Assembly: GCF_012396015.1 (NCBI RefSeq)
Contig: NZ_JAAXOQ010000001.1
Span: 240,132-304,131, forward strand
Reading direction: 5' to 3'
DNA from: Tsukamurella spumae
GTDB lineage: Bacteria > Actinomycetota > Actinomycetes > Mycobacteriales > Mycobacteriaceae
Length of the DNA stretch: 64,000 nt
The notes under the pieces were generated by a model, which worked only from the letters and a program-made list of their open reading frames with translations, was not told the origin of the DNA and ran no database searches. Numbering within the stretch: position 1 is the first letter of the stretch; every line of letters starts with the position of its first letter. Positions 7,786 through 15,955 of this stretch are shown in pieces. The position numbers and the translations under genes were made by a program.

Positions 7786-8501
7786 GACGGCAGGGGCACC
7801 GTCGCGTCACCGGCCGACAGGTCCACGGTGACCGCCTCCTCCTGCCAGTGGACAGCCGTGACGGTCAGCGCATCGAGAGCGGGCGGGATCACCGAGGGGC
7901 GGAGCTCCTTGACCCACGAGTCGATCGCCCAGGCGACGGGGATCGGCACCGGGATCACCGCGATCGGCATGGACAGGTCGGTCACCCGGAAGGTGAGCCG
8001 CCCCGCAGTGACGCCGACCGCGACGACGACGCGGAGGTCGACGCCGAGCCCGAACGCCACCGGCAGCCCGACCGTCAGCGCCAGCGATCTCCGCCGCGGC
8101 ACCAATGACACGGCGCGCACGGTGATACCGCCGATTCCTCCGCCGGCCTGGGCCGCCTCGATCACGGAGCGGATCCAGGACAGCCGCAGGGTGGCGGTCG
8201 CGGTGAGGGCGTCGACCCGCAGTCCCCCGGGCACGGGCGCGAGGCCGCGCGCACGCCCGTCGAGGAGGATGGCGTGCGGGCCCGCCCCGACATCGCGGGT
8301 GGTGATCTCCAGCCCGGACAGGCGCCGCTGCAGCAGCTGCAGCAGCACGGGCCGGTGCACGTCCAGCACGACCGACGGGGCCGCCCCGAGGACCGGGGTG
8401 CCCAGGAGCACGAGCCTGGCGCGCAGTCGCGCGCGGGCGAACCACTCGGCGACAAGGACCCCGAGCGCCGCGATCACGATCACCACGACGAACACCGACA
8501 T
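7782..8501 (-). CDS. LmeA-like phospholipid-binding protein (DUF2993)
   Basis: About 239 residues starting with a hydrophobic anchor (SVFVVVIVIAALGVLVAEWFA), then a region matching the DUF2993 pattern (PVLLQLLQRRLSGLEITTRDV...GRARGLAPV). DUF2993 proteins include mycobacterial LmeA, a cell-envelope phospholipid-binding protein needed for lipomannan elongation. The ATG at 8501 follows a purine-rich GGTGAGAAG; an upstream ATG at 8534 is less likely. Its stop overlaps the start of the zinc-ribbon SDR, so the two are co-translated. The membrane location is predicted from the N-terminal segment. Confidence 0.66.
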   Translation of the reverse strand: MSVFVVVIVIAALGVLVAEWFARARLRARLVLLGTPVLGAAPSVVLDVHRPVLLQLLQRRLSGLEITTRDVGAGPHAILLDGRARGLAPVPGGLRVDALTATATLRLSWIRSVIEAAQAGGGIGGITVRAVSLVPRRRSLALTVGLPVAFGLGVDLRVVVAVGVTAGRLTFRVTDLSMPIAVIPVPIPVAWAIDSWVKELRPSVIPPALDALTVTAVHWQEEAVTVDLSAGDATVPLPS

Positions 8502-8585
8502 CCGCTTCTCACCCCCGCTCCTCGCCGCGGTCAATTATGCGACGGGCCGCCCCCGGCCTCCGCACCGTCGTGATCTACTCGACGG

Positions 8586-9110
8586 GTGGCCACGATCCAG
8601 ATCTGTGTGATGGGGGTGTCGGGCTCCGGCAAGTCGACGGTGGGCGCCGAACTGGCGGCCCGCCTGGGCCGGAGCTTCGCCGACGGCGACGACTTCCACA
8701 CCGACGCCAACCGCGCCAAGATGGCGGCCGGTCAGCCGCTCACCGACGATGACCGGTGGCCGTGGCTGGGAACCATCGGTGCGTACCTGCGCGACGAGAT
8801 GATCGCCGGCCGGCCCACGGTGGTGGCGTGCTCCGCGCTCAAACGCGCGTACCGCGACCGGATCCGCGCCGCCGGAGCCAGCGTGTACTTCGTCTTCCTC
8901 ACCGGCAACGAGGGTCTCCTGCAGGAGCGGATGCAGAGCCGTGCCGGCCACTTCATGAAGGCGGGCATGCTCGATTCGCAGCTGAGCATCCTGGAGCCGC
9001 TGGACCCCGACGAGTTCGGGGTCACCGTCAACGTGTCGGGCGACGTTCCGCACATCGTCACCGAGGCGCTCGCCGATTTCGCGGCGACCGAGGTGCCCGG
9101 CATCGCCTGA
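8586..9110 (+). CDS. gntK: Gluconokinase
   Basis: A 174-residue kinase, the standard length for GntK, which makes 6-phosphogluconate from gluconate and ATP for entry to the pentose phosphate pathway. The Walker A loop GVSGSGKST is at residues 10-18. The substrate region DGDDFHTDANRAKMAAGQPLTDDDR and the CSALKRAYRDRIR segment are characteristic of the family. The start is GTG at 8586. The gene is divergent from the LmeA-like gene and no other gluconate gene is nearby. Confidence 0.92.
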   Translation: MATIQICVMGVSGSGKSTVGAELAARLGRSFADGDDFHTDANRAKMAAGQPLTDDDRWPWLGTIGAYLRDEMIAGRPTVVACSALKRAYRDRIRAAGASVYFVFLTGNEGLLQERMQSRAGHFMKAGMLDSQLSILEPLDPDEFGVTVNVSGDVPHIVTEALADFAATEVPGIA

Positions 9111-9113
9111 GGA

Positions 9114-10280
9114 TCAGCCGCCCTCCCGCACGGGGCAGCGAGTGCGGGTGTAGATCGTGGGCATGCAGAGATTGCAGTGCGTGCAGCGGTCCGGCTCGTC
9201 GGGGAGTTCCTGCATGCGCCGGACGAGATCGGGCGTGCGCAGCAGCCCGCGGCCCATCGCGGCGAACTCGAAGCCCTCCGCCATCGCGCGTTCGACGGCG
9301 GCCCGCTCGGCGATGCCGCCGAGCAGCACGAGCGGCATCGACAGGGCGGCCCGGAACCGGCGGGCGAGCGAGAGGAGATAGGTCGGGCGGTACGGGTACT
9401 CGCGGAGGAAGACGGGGCCGGCCGCCCGGAGCCCGGCCCGGAGGGCGGCGTTCGGGAAGGCCGCCGCGAACTCCCGGCGCGGTGGGGTGCCGTGGAACAG
9501 GAACATCGGGTTGAGCAGCGAACTCCCCGCGGTGAGTTCGAGTGCGTCGAGGGTTCCGTCGGCCTCCAACCAGCGCGCCGTGCGAAGCGCGTCGTCCGGG
9601 GTCAGGCCGCCGAGCACGCCGTCGGTCATGTTGAGTTTCGCGGTGATCGCGAGCCGGCCGCCGACTGCGCCTCGGACGGCCTCCGCGACCTCGCGGGCGA
9701 GGCGGGCGCGGCCCGCGAGATCGCCGCCGTACGCGTCGCGGCGGTGGTTGAGCAACGGGCTGAGAAACGCGCTGATCAGGTAGTTGTGGCCGAAGTGCAG
9801 TTCGACCGCGTCGAAACCGGCGTCCTCGGCGAGTCGGGCCGCGTCGGCGTGCGCGCGGACGATCGCGTCGATCCCGGTCGTGTCGGGACGGAGGGTCGGG
9901 CGCAGCGCGAGCGGGCTGATCATCCGGCTGGGCGTCACCGGGCGACGGTGCTGCGCGCCGTCGGCGACGGGGCCCGCGTGTCCGAGCTGGGCCGACACCG
10001 CCGCGCCCTCGGCGTGCACCGCGTCCGTGAGCCTGCGGAGGCCGGGTACCGCCTCGGGGCGCATCCAGAGTTGCCGGCGCTCGGTGCGGCCCTCCGGAGC
10101 GACGGCGCAGTAGGCGACCGTCGTCATGCCGATGCCGCCGCGCGCGAACTCGGTGTGAAACTCGATCAGGTCGTCGGTCACCAGCGCGTCCGGGGTGCGA
10201 CCCTCGAAGGTCGCGGCCTTGATGATCCGGTTGCGCAGGTCGACGGGGCCGAGCCGCGCCGGCGCGAAGGCGTTCTCCAT
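9114..10280 (-). CDS. Old-yellow-enzyme family NADH:flavin oxidoreductase
   Basis: A 388-residue FMN barrel. Signatures are the N-terminal LRNRIIKAATFEGRTPD, AQLGHAG, DAVELHFGHNYLISAFLSP and DAYGGDLAGRARLAREV. The C-terminus has four cysteines (RCTHCNLCMPTIYTRTRC, about residues 366-383). That is the iron-sulfur pattern of dienoyl-CoA reductase and trimethylamine dehydrogenase relatives, but the FAD/NAD domains that normally follow are absent. The family reduces activated double bonds. A KstR-like site immediately upstream suggests sterol or polycyclic substrates. The ATG at 10280 is nine bases from that site. Confidence 0.82.
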   Translation of the reverse strand: MENAFAPARLGPVDLRNRIIKAATFEGRTPDALVTDDLIEFHTEFARGGIGMTTVAYCAVAPEGRTERRQLWMRPEAVPGLRRLTDAVHAEGAAVSAQLGHAGPVADGAQHRRPVTPSRMISPLALRPTLRPDTTGIDAIVRAHADAARLAEDAGFDAVELHFGHNYLISAFLSPLLNHRRDAYGGDLAGRARLAREVAEAVRGAVGGRLAITAKLNMTDGVLGGLTPDDALRTARWLEADGTLDALELTAGSSLLNPMFLFHGTPPRREFAAAFPNAALRAGLRAAGPVFLREYPYRPTYLLSLARRFRAALSMPLVLLGGIAERAAVERAMAEGFEFAAMGRGLLRTPDLVRRMQELPDEPDRCTHCNLCMPTIYTRTRCPVREGG

Positions 10281-10288
10281 GACCGGAT

Positions 10289-10302
10289 TAGAACACGTTC
10301 TG
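10289..10302. promoter_or_regulatory. KstR-like operator
   Basis: TAGAACACGTTCTG is identical, on the same strand of the window, to the site at 1700-1713. It ends nine bases before the old-yellow-enzyme start codon, a position where a bound repressor would block transcription initiation. Confidence 0.66.
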
Positions 10303-10327
10303 TTCACGTGCGGGTGGTGATCGCGCG

Positions 10328-11323
10328 TCAGGGCCGATCCGGGCGGAGCGCCCCGGTGAACATCATCGACTTGTAGGGGTGGCCGACGGCGGTGTTCCAC
10401 TGCGAGACGACGAGGCGCGCGGAACGCAGAGTCGACCCCGGGACCAGGTATCCGCCGTAGAGCTGCGCGACGCGGCCCGCGGCGTGGTCCTCGTCCTGCC
10501 ACGAGCTGCCGTGCAGCAGGGTGACCGGATCGGACCAGACGCCGTCGATCCGCTCCGCGAACCGCGCCGCGATCCGGTAGCCGGCGGCGTCGAAGTAGGT
10601 CAGCACCCAGGTGCCCTCGACCAGCGACAGGGACAGCTCCCCGTACCCCCGCCCCAGATCCAGATCGGAGGGCGGGTTGCCCCACGCCCATCCCGTCTCG
10701 GGGCGCCAGCCCCAGGGCTCCCATTCGACGTCGATGCCGTCGCGCAGTGTTCCCAGCGTCTCGGTGCGCATCCGGTGCAGCCGCAGGCCCTTGTCCCGGC
10801 TGAGGCCGCCGGTGGACACGGTGTAGGTGTAGCCGTCGGGTGCGGGGCACATCGCCCACATGCACCAGCAGCCGTCCGCGTGCCCGGCGTTGTACTGCGC
10901 CACCTCCCGCCAGGTGGTGGCACCGTCGTCGCTGCGGTACAGGCCCGTCCGGACGACCGTGTCCAGGCTCTGCATCCGCATCGTGTGCAGGTACAGCGCA
11001 CCGTCGACCTCGATGCAGCTGGTCGGCAGGATGGTGGTGAACCGGCCCGTGTCGTGGCTGTAGTCGAGCAGTTGTCGGGCCCGACGGGGATCGGGTCCCG
11101 CGGGGCGCCGGAGGACGCCGCCGCGGTCGCCGAACAGGCCGACGGGGGAGCGCCAGTCGCCGGCGCCGATGCTCAAGCCCTCGAACGTGTCGCCGAAGAC
11201 GTAGAGCACCTCGTCGCCCACCCGGCAGGCGATTCCGAGGTCGGTGCCACCGACCCCGAATCGCGAGGCGGGCGTGATGTCGCGCAGCTTGCGGAACGGG
11301 ACGGGCTCGATCGACTGGGGCAC
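10328..11323 (-). CDS. DUF4185 domain protein
   Basis: About 331 residues matching the DUF4185 pattern, a probable beta-propeller resembling glycosidase or sialidase folds: GGTDLGIACRVGDEVLYVFGDTF, TSCIEVDGALYLHTMRM, GLYRSDDGATTW, and LVVSQWNTAVGHPYKSMMFTGAL near the end. The function of the family is unknown. No signal peptide is seen from this start. I chose the GTG at 11323 because AGGG lies eight bases upstream. A GTG at 11332 is also in frame, and longer ATG starts would run into the opposing promoter region. Confidence 0.68.
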   Translation of the reverse strand: MPQSIEPVPFRKLRDITPASRFGVGGTDLGIACRVGDEVLYVFGDTFEGLSIGAGDWRSPVGLFGDRGGVLRRPAGPDPRRARQLLDYSHDTGRFTTILPTSCIEVDGALYLHTMRMQSLDTVVRTGLYRSDDGATTWREVAQYNAGHADGCWCMWAMCPAPDGYTYTVSTGGLSRDKGLRLHRMRTETLGTLRDGIDVEWEPWGWRPETGWAWGNPPSDLDLGRGYGELSLSLVEGTWVLTYFDAAGYRIAARFAERIDGVWSDPVTLLHGSSWQDEDHAAGRVAQLYGGYLVPGSTLRSARLVVSQWNTAVGHPYKSMMFTGALRPDRP

Positions 11324-11459
11324 GTCCGCCACCCTGCCAGACGGTGCGCCCGCGCGCGGGACCCGCGGGCAGGGGACAAGATCCGATGAACTGTTCCGAC
11401 TGCTCCGGATCGCGCGGGATTCCGTGGCGCGCGTGCGGAATCCGGCGCACCATGGAGGC

Positions 11460-11705
11460 ATGGAAACTTTTACAGGACGTGAGCTGTACGAGGCATTCCA
11501 CGCGGACTACGACGCCGTCACCGAGCGGGACGCGCGGATCTACGACGCGGAGGGGCGGCTGCTCGCGCGGGGCAAGTTGGCGGCGTTGCGGCTGGACGAG
11601 TCCCGGGGTGGGGAGCAGATCGAGTACAGCTTCTCGTCGCTGCACGGCGACGTGCCCTGGGATCCGAGCCACAGGATCGAGCTCGCGCCGCAGGTGGTGC
11701 GGTAG
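11460..11705 (+). CDS. Small hypothetical protein
   Basis: An 81-residue protein not recognised. It is acidic and polar (TGRELYEAFHADYDAVTERD..., ...YSFSSLHGDVPWDPSHRIEL) with no membrane segment. GGAGG lies only one base before the ATG at 11460, so initiation there is uncertain. It is divergent from the DUF4185 gene, and the SufR-like regulator follows 60 bases downstream with its own operator in between. Confidence 0.5.
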   Translation: METFTGRELYEAFHADYDAVTERDARIYDAEGRLLARGKLAALRLDESRGGEQIEYSFSSLHGDVPWDPSHRIELAPQVVR

Positions 11706-11721
11706 TCGAACCGGGCGTAGG

Positions 11722-11746
11722 TTAATACAAGATGGCCTTGTATTAA
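11722..11746. promoter_or_regulatory. Operator of SufR-like regulator (perfect inverted repeat)
   Basis: TTAATACAAG and CTTGTATTAA are perfectly complementary 10-base arms around a 5-base centre. The repeat is very AT-rich for this genome. It ends 19 bases before the regulator ATG and just before its AAGGA ribosome site (11751-11755). The position suits autoregulation. Confidence 0.78.
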
Positions 11747-11765
11747 TCGGAAGGATCGCCCGCCC

Positions 11766-12380
11766 ATGCCCGAGAAGATCCTGCGCGAGAAGATCCTGCG
11801 TCATGTGCGCGCCACGCGCGAGGCGCACACCGTCGCGGGGATCGCGGGAACGACGGGCATCCCCAGTTCGACGGTGCGCTTCCACCTGCACGCCCTCGCG
11901 GAGGACGGGCTCGTGGAGGCGACACCGGCACCGTCGGACGGCCCGGGCAGGCCCAGCATGCTCTACCGCGCCCGCCCCGCGATGGACCCCTCGGGGCCGC
12001 GCGAGTTCGCGCTCCTGGCGCGCCTGCTCGTGGACGTGCTGGGGTCCGTGCCCGATGCGACCGAGCGCGCCCGGCGGTCGGGACGCGCATGGGGGGCCGA
12101 GCGTGCACGCTCCGGCACGGACCCGGTCGAGGATCTCGTCGGGCTGCTCGACGCGGCGGGCTTCGCGCCGGAGCGGCACGCCGCGGGGATCCGCCTGAAC
12201 CGCTGCCCGTTCCTCGAGGTCGCGCGGCGGCGCCCGGGCGTGACCTGCGCCGTGCACCGCGGGATGATCGAGGGAGTGCTGGGTGCGCACGATGCGGGCG
12301 TGGAACTGGTGGACCTCGAGGCGTTCCTCTCCGGTGACCACTGCCTCGCGACGATCAGCTCGTCACCGCCTCGCGGATGA
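11766..12380 (+). CDS. SufR-like winged-helix transcriptional regulator
   Basis: About 204 residues. An N-terminal winged helix (ILRHVRATREAHTVAGIAGTTGIPSSTVRFHLHALAEDGL) is followed by a helical domain. The C-terminal part has spaced cysteines in RCPFLEVARR, VTCAVHRGMIEGVLG and DHCLATI. SufR-type repressors carry a C-terminal cysteine set for an iron-sulfur cluster, and this layout resembles them, but no suf genes are adjacent. The perfect palindrome 19 bases upstream is its likely operator. A strong hairpin follows the stop. The ligand and the other targets are unknown. Confidence 0.68.
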   Translation: MPEKILREKILRHVRATREAHTVAGIAGTTGIPSSTVRFHLHALAEDGLVEATPAPSDGPGRPSMLYRARPAMDPSGPREFALLARLLVDVLGSVPDATERARRSGRAWGAERARSGTDPVEDLVGLLDAAGFAPERHAAGIRLNRCPFLEVARRRPGVTCAVHRGMIEGVLGAHDAGVELVDLEAFLSGDHCLATISSSPPRG

Positions 12381-12394
12381 CTGGCGCTGAAACG

Positions 12395-12424
12395 CGAGAA
12401 CCCCGGCCGGAGCCGGGGTTCTCG
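12395..12424. terminator. Bidirectional terminator hairpin
   Basis: A 13-bp perfect stem (CGAGAACCCCGGC with its complement) and a CGGA loop lie between the regulator stop and the 3' end of the oppositely oriented tRNA-Leu gene. It can terminate both transcripts. Confidence 0.8.
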
Positions 12425-12429
12425 TTCTG

Positions 12430-12515
12430 TGCGCGGAGGGGGACTTGAACCCCCACGTCCATTAGTAGGACACTAGCACCTCAAGCTAGCGCGTCTGCCA
12501 TTCCGCCACCCGCGC
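12430..12515 (-). tRNA. tRNA-Leu (anticodon GAG)
   Basis: An 86-base class II tRNA read on the minus strand, starting GCGCGGGTGGCGGAATGG. The anticodon stem CTAGC/GCTAG encloses TTGAGGT, giving anticodon GAG. A long variable arm and a T-arm with GGTTCAAGTCC follow. The acceptor stem pairs GCGCGGG with TCCGCGC, with one G-U pair. CCA is not encoded. Confidence 0.93.
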
Positions 12516-12609
12516 TGGGAAGCTCGTTAACCGTAATCCACGCCGCCCCGGGAATCCAAATCGCCATGTCGTGCCGCCCGTGACAGCGACCGTCGACGCG
12601 CCGGCGTGT

Positions 12610-12615
12610 TAAATA
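12610..12615 (+). promoter_or_regulatory. -10-like element before M20 peptidase
   Basis: TAAATA ends six bases before the GTG at 12622. The sixth base is A rather than T, but spacing and the lack of a ribosome site fit a leaderless transcript. Confidence 0.38.
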
Positions 12616-12621
12616 CAGGGC

Positions 12622-13959
12622 GTGGCTACCACTGATGTGAACGCGCTCGACGAGGTCGTCGAGACCGTCAGCTCCCTGATCCGTTTCGACACCTCCAACA
12701 CGGGCGAGATCGAGACCACCCGGGGCGAGGAGGAGTGCGCCAAGTGGGTCCAGGCGCGCCTGGAGGAGGTCGGCTACGAGACGGAGTACGTCGAGTCCGG
12801 TCAGCCCGGCCGCGGCAATGTGTTCGCCACCCTCAAGGGCGCGAACCCCAAGCGCGGGACGCTGCTCGTGCACGGTCACCTGGACGTGGTGCCGGCTGAG
12901 CCCTCCGACTGGAGCGTGCACCCGTTCTCCGGCGCCGTCGAGGACGGCTACGTCTGGGGGCGCGGCGCGGTCGACATGAAGGACATGTGCGGCATCATGC
13001 TCGCGCTGGCCCGGCAGCTGAAGTCCACCGGTACGGTGCCGCCGCGCGACATCACCTTCGCCTTCCTCGCCGACGAGGAGGCCGGCGGCACCTGGGGCTC
13101 GCAGTGGCTGGTGCAGCACCGTCCGGACCTGTTCGCCGGCGTCACCGAGGCCGTGGGCGAGGTCGGCGGCTTCTCGCTGACGGTCGACACCCCGTCGGGC
13201 GGCAAGAAGCGCCTGTACCTGGTGGAGTCCGCCGAGAAGAGTCTGGGCTGGATGCGGCTCACGGCCAAGGCGCGCGCGGGGCACGGCTCCTTCGTGCACG
13301 AGGAGAACGCCGTGACGCTGCTCTCCGAGGCCGTAGCACGCCTGGGCCGGCACAGGTTCCCGCTGGTGCTCACCGACTCGGTGATCGCCTTCCTGCGCGC
13401 CCTGGACCGCGAGTCGACCATCGACATCGACCTCGACGGGCCCGACCTCGAGGGTCAGCTCGCCAAGATCGGCGGGCTGGCCCGCATCGTCGGGGCCACG
13501 CTGCGCGACACCGCGAACCCGACGATGCTCAGCGCAGGGTACAAGGCGAATGTCATCCCGCAGATCGCCGAGGCCGTGATCGACTGCCGCGTGCTCCCGG
13601 GCCGCCAGGCCGCGTTCGAGCGCGAGCTCGACGAGATCCTCGGCCCCGACATCGAGCGGGAGTGGATCACCAAGCTCGACTCGTACGAGACGCAGTTCGA
13701 CGGCGACCTGGTCGACGCCATGAACGACGCGATCCTCGCCTTCGATCCCGACGGCCGGACCGTGCCCTACATGCTGTCGGGCGGCACCGACGCCAAGGCC
13801 TTCGCGAAGCTCGGCATCCGCTGCTTCGGCTTCGCGCCGCTGCAACTGCCCGAGGACCTCGACTTCGCGGCCCTGTTCCACGGCGTGGACGAGCGTGTGC
13901 CCGTCGAGGCGCTGTTGTTCGGCACCAAGGTGTTCGAGCACTTCCTGATGAACTCATAG
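12622..13959 (+). CDS. M20-family zinc dipeptidase/carboxypeptidase
   Basis: A 445-residue metallopeptidase of the ArgE/DapE/CPG2 family. Likely metal ligands are H86 in HGHLDVVP, D118 in GRGAVDMKD, the glutamate pair at about 152-153 in DEEAGG, and H420 in LFHGVDE. A lid or dimerisation domain occupies the middle. It corresponds in position and type to Rv2141c of M. tuberculosis. It begins with GTG and is followed 36 bases later by the PEBP gene, the same order as in mycobacteria. Substrate specificity is not evident. Confidence 0.85.
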   Translation: MATTDVNALDEVVETVSSLIRFDTSNTGEIETTRGEEECAKWVQARLEEVGYETEYVESGQPGRGNVFATLKGANPKRGTLLVHGHLDVVPAEPSDWSVHPFSGAVEDGYVWGRGAVDMKDMCGIMLALARQLKSTGTVPPRDITFAFLADEEAGGTWGSQWLVQHRPDLFAGVTEAVGEVGGFSLTVDTPSGGKKRLYLVESAEKSLGWMRLTAKARAGHGSFVHEENAVTLLSEAVARLGRHRFPLVLTDSVIAFLRALDRESTIDIDLDGPDLEGQLAKIGGLARIVGATLRDTANPTMLSAGYKANVIPQIAEAVIDCRVLPGRQAAFERELDEILGPDIEREWITKLDSYETQFDGDLVDAMNDAILAFDPDGRTVPYMLSGGTDAKAFAKLGIRCFGFAPLQLPEDLDFAALFHGVDERVPVEALLFGTKVFEHFLMNS

Positions 13960-13995
13960 CGCGTGAAATCACGAGAACGAGAGGATGTTCCACTC

Positions 13996-14532
13996 ATGAC
14001 CGCACCGTTCGATCCGTACGCCGGCCTGCCCGCCCTGCCGAAGCTCACCGTCACCTCCGAGACCTTCGCCGACGGTGCCGAGCTGCCCGTCGCGCAGCGC
14101 AGCGGGATCATGGGCGCGGGCGGCCAGGACCTCTCGCCCCAGCTGTCGTGGTCGGGTGCGCCCGCGGGCACCAAGTCCTACGCCGTCACCTGTTACGACC
14201 CGGACGCGCCCACGGCCTCCGGGTTCTGGCACTGGGCCGTCGCGAACATCCCCGCATCCGTCACCTCCCTCGCCGCCGGCGCGGGCGACGGTGCGCCGGG
14301 CTCGCTTCCGCAGGGCGCGCTCACGCTGAACAACGACGCGAGCCTGCCGCAATACGTGGGCGCGGCGCCGCCCGCCGGCCACGGCCCGCACCGGTACATC
14401 TTCGTGGTGCACGCCCTGGGGGTGGAGAAGCTGGACCTGCCCGCGACCGCGACGCCGGCGTACCTGGGCTTCAACCTGTTCGGCGCCGCCATCGCGCGTG
14501 GTTCGATCAGCGCGACCTACGCCCAGCTGTAG
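13996..14532 (+). CDS. PEBP/YbhB family protein
   Basis: A 178-residue phosphatidylethanolamine-binding-like protein. The DPDAP-type signature is [15 protein letters not shown] and the second conserved box is [12 protein letters not shown]. It matches mycobacterial Rv2140c in type and position. Family members bind small anionic ligands; the cellular role is not settled. AGAGG lies 11 bases upstream of the ATG. It is convergent with pyrD and ends at a strong hairpin. Confidence 0.88.
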   Translation: MTAPFDPYAGLPALPKLTVTSETFADGAELPVAQRSGIMGAGGQDLSPQLSWSGAPAGTKSYAVTCYDPDAPTASGFWHWAVANIPASVTSLAAGAGDGAPGSLPQGALTLNNDASLPQYVGAAPPAGHGPHRYIFVVHALGVEKLDLPATATPAYLGFNLFGAAIARGSISATYAQL

Positions 14533-14543
14533 CCCGACGAATT

Positions 14544-14574
14544 AGGCCGCGCCCCGGGATCCGGGGCGCGGCCT
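14544..14574. terminator. Bidirectional terminator hairpin
   Basis: A 14-bp stem (AGGCCGCGCCCCGG with its complement) and a GAT loop sit between the convergent PEBP and pyrD genes. Confidence 0.78.
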
Positions 14575-14605
14575 TGCTCGTGTTCGTGCGGAGCCGGGGG
14601 AGCGG

Positions 14606-15700
14606 TCAGCGATCGACGCCCACGGCGTCGGAGATCGACGCGAAGCCGTCGGCCCGCAGGCGCGCGGCGAGCTGCTTGTGCATCGAGCCCGTCCACAGGG
14701 GGCCGCCGTAGATGAACTGCGTGTAGGCCTGCACCAGCGAGGCGCCGGCGCGGATCCGCTCGTACACGTCGTCGACGGTCTCGATCCCGCCCACGGAGAC
14801 GAGCACCAGATCGTCGCCGACCCGGGCGGCGAGCCGACGCAGCACCTCCAGCGAGCGCGCCTTGACGGGCCGGCCGGACAGGCCGCCCGCGCCGATGGCT
14901 TCCACCTCGGCCGCCGGGGTGGCGAGCCCCGCGCGGCTGATGGTCGTGTTGGTCGCCACGATCCCGGCCAGGCCCAGCTCGACGGCCAGGTCGGCGACCG
15001 CGTCCACGTCCTCGTCGGCGAGGTCGGGGGCGATCTTCACCAGGACGGGCACCGTGACGGTGTCGAGGACGGCCTGCAGCACAGGGCGCAGCGACTCGGT
15101 GGCCTGCAGATCACGCAGGCCGGGAGTGTTCGGCGAGGAGACATTGACCACGATGAAGTCGGCGAGCGGGCCGAGCAGCATGGCGCTGATCCGGTAGTCG
15201 TCGGCGGCGGCCTCGAGCGGCGTGACCTTGGTCTTGCCGATGTTCGCGCCGATCGGGACCGCGGTCGGTCCCGCGTCGCGCTTGCGCAGCTCGTTCGCCG
15301 CGGCGCCGGAGCCGTAGTTGTTGAAACCCATCCGGTTGATCAACGCGTGGTCGGCGGGGAGCCGGAACAGGCGCGGCGTGGGGTTGCCGGGCTGCGGATG
15401 CGCGGTGACGGTGCCGATCTCGGCGAAGCCGAAGCCCAGGGCGCCCCAACCGTTGACGGCGCGCGCGTTCTTGTCGAAGCCGGCGGCCAGGCCGATGGGG
15501 GCGGGGAAGTGGACGCCGAACACCGTCTGTTCGAGGATCGGATCGCGGCGGGACAGGCCCCGGCGGATCGCGGACCGGACGGGCGGCAGGGCGGTGGTCC
15601 CGCGGATGAGGCCGAACACCAGGTGATGGATGCGCTCCGGCGAGACCAGGAACATCACTCGCAGGAGCGAGCGGTACACCACCTGGGACAACTCTGACAT
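14606..15700 (-). CDS. pyrD: Dihydroorotate dehydrogenase (quinone), class 2
   Basis: A 364-residue membrane-associated enzyme that oxidises dihydroorotate to orotate in pyrimidine synthesis. The N-terminal helical extension ([24 protein letters not shown]) for quinone access marks class 2. FMN and substrate signatures include [33 protein letters not shown] with the catalytic serine, and the late VSVGGIET. The ATG at 15700 has AAGGGG upstream and follows the DUF5703 gene by five bases, so they form an operon. Confidence 0.94.
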   Translation of the reverse strand: MSELSQVVYRSLLRVMFLVSPERIHHLVFGLIRGTTALPPVRSAIRRGLSRRDPILEQTVFGVHFPAPIGLAAGFDKNARAVNGWGALGFGFAEIGTVTAHPQPGNPTPRLFRLPADHALINRMGFNNYGSGAAANELRKRDAGPTAVPIGANIGKTKVTPLEAAADDYRISAMLLGPLADFIVVNVSSPNTPGLRDLQATESLRPVLQAVLDTVTVPVLVKIAPDLADEDVDAVADLAVELGLAGIVATNTTISRAGLATPAAEVEAIGAGGLSGRPVKARSLEVLRRLAARVGDDLVLVSVGGIETVDDVYERIRAGASLVQAYTQFIYGGPLWTGSMHKQLAARLRADGFASISDAVGVDR

Positions 15701-15705
15701 GGCGT

Positions 15706-15945
15706 TCACAACCCCTTCGTGGCGTCCGGCGGCAGCATGCCGGACGTTTTCGTGCGTTTGCGGCGCAGCAGCACCCGCCGCGATCCGTCGGTGTAGAGCC
15801 GTACGCGGGACAGCTCCCATCCGCCGAACTCCGCTTCGATGGCGAGCCGCATCGCCGCGGTCACCCGGGAGACCTCCCGCGGCAAGCGCAACGGCAGGAA
15901 ATCGTACTCGTCCTCGTCGGGGGTGCTCCGGGTGCCGGTGGTCAA
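15706..15945 (-). CDS. DUF5703 family protein
   Basis: A 79-residue conserved actinobacterial protein ([22 protein letters not shown]...[21 protein letters not shown]). It corresponds to Rv2137c by order and type; no function is known. It lies five bases before pyrD and ten bases after the LppL-like gene on the same strand. Confidence 0.8.
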   Translation of the reverse strand: MTTGTRSTPDEDEYDFLPLRLPREVSRVTAAMRLAIEAEFGGWELSRVRLYTDGSRRVLLRRKRTKTSGMLPPDATKGL

Positions 15946-15955
15946 TGTCCGATCC

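Noticed and set aside
12481..13941. Long minus-strand frame reading through tRNA-Leu and the M20 peptidase
   Set aside because: It crosses a tRNA gene and is antisense to a clear peptidase, so it is not a real gene.
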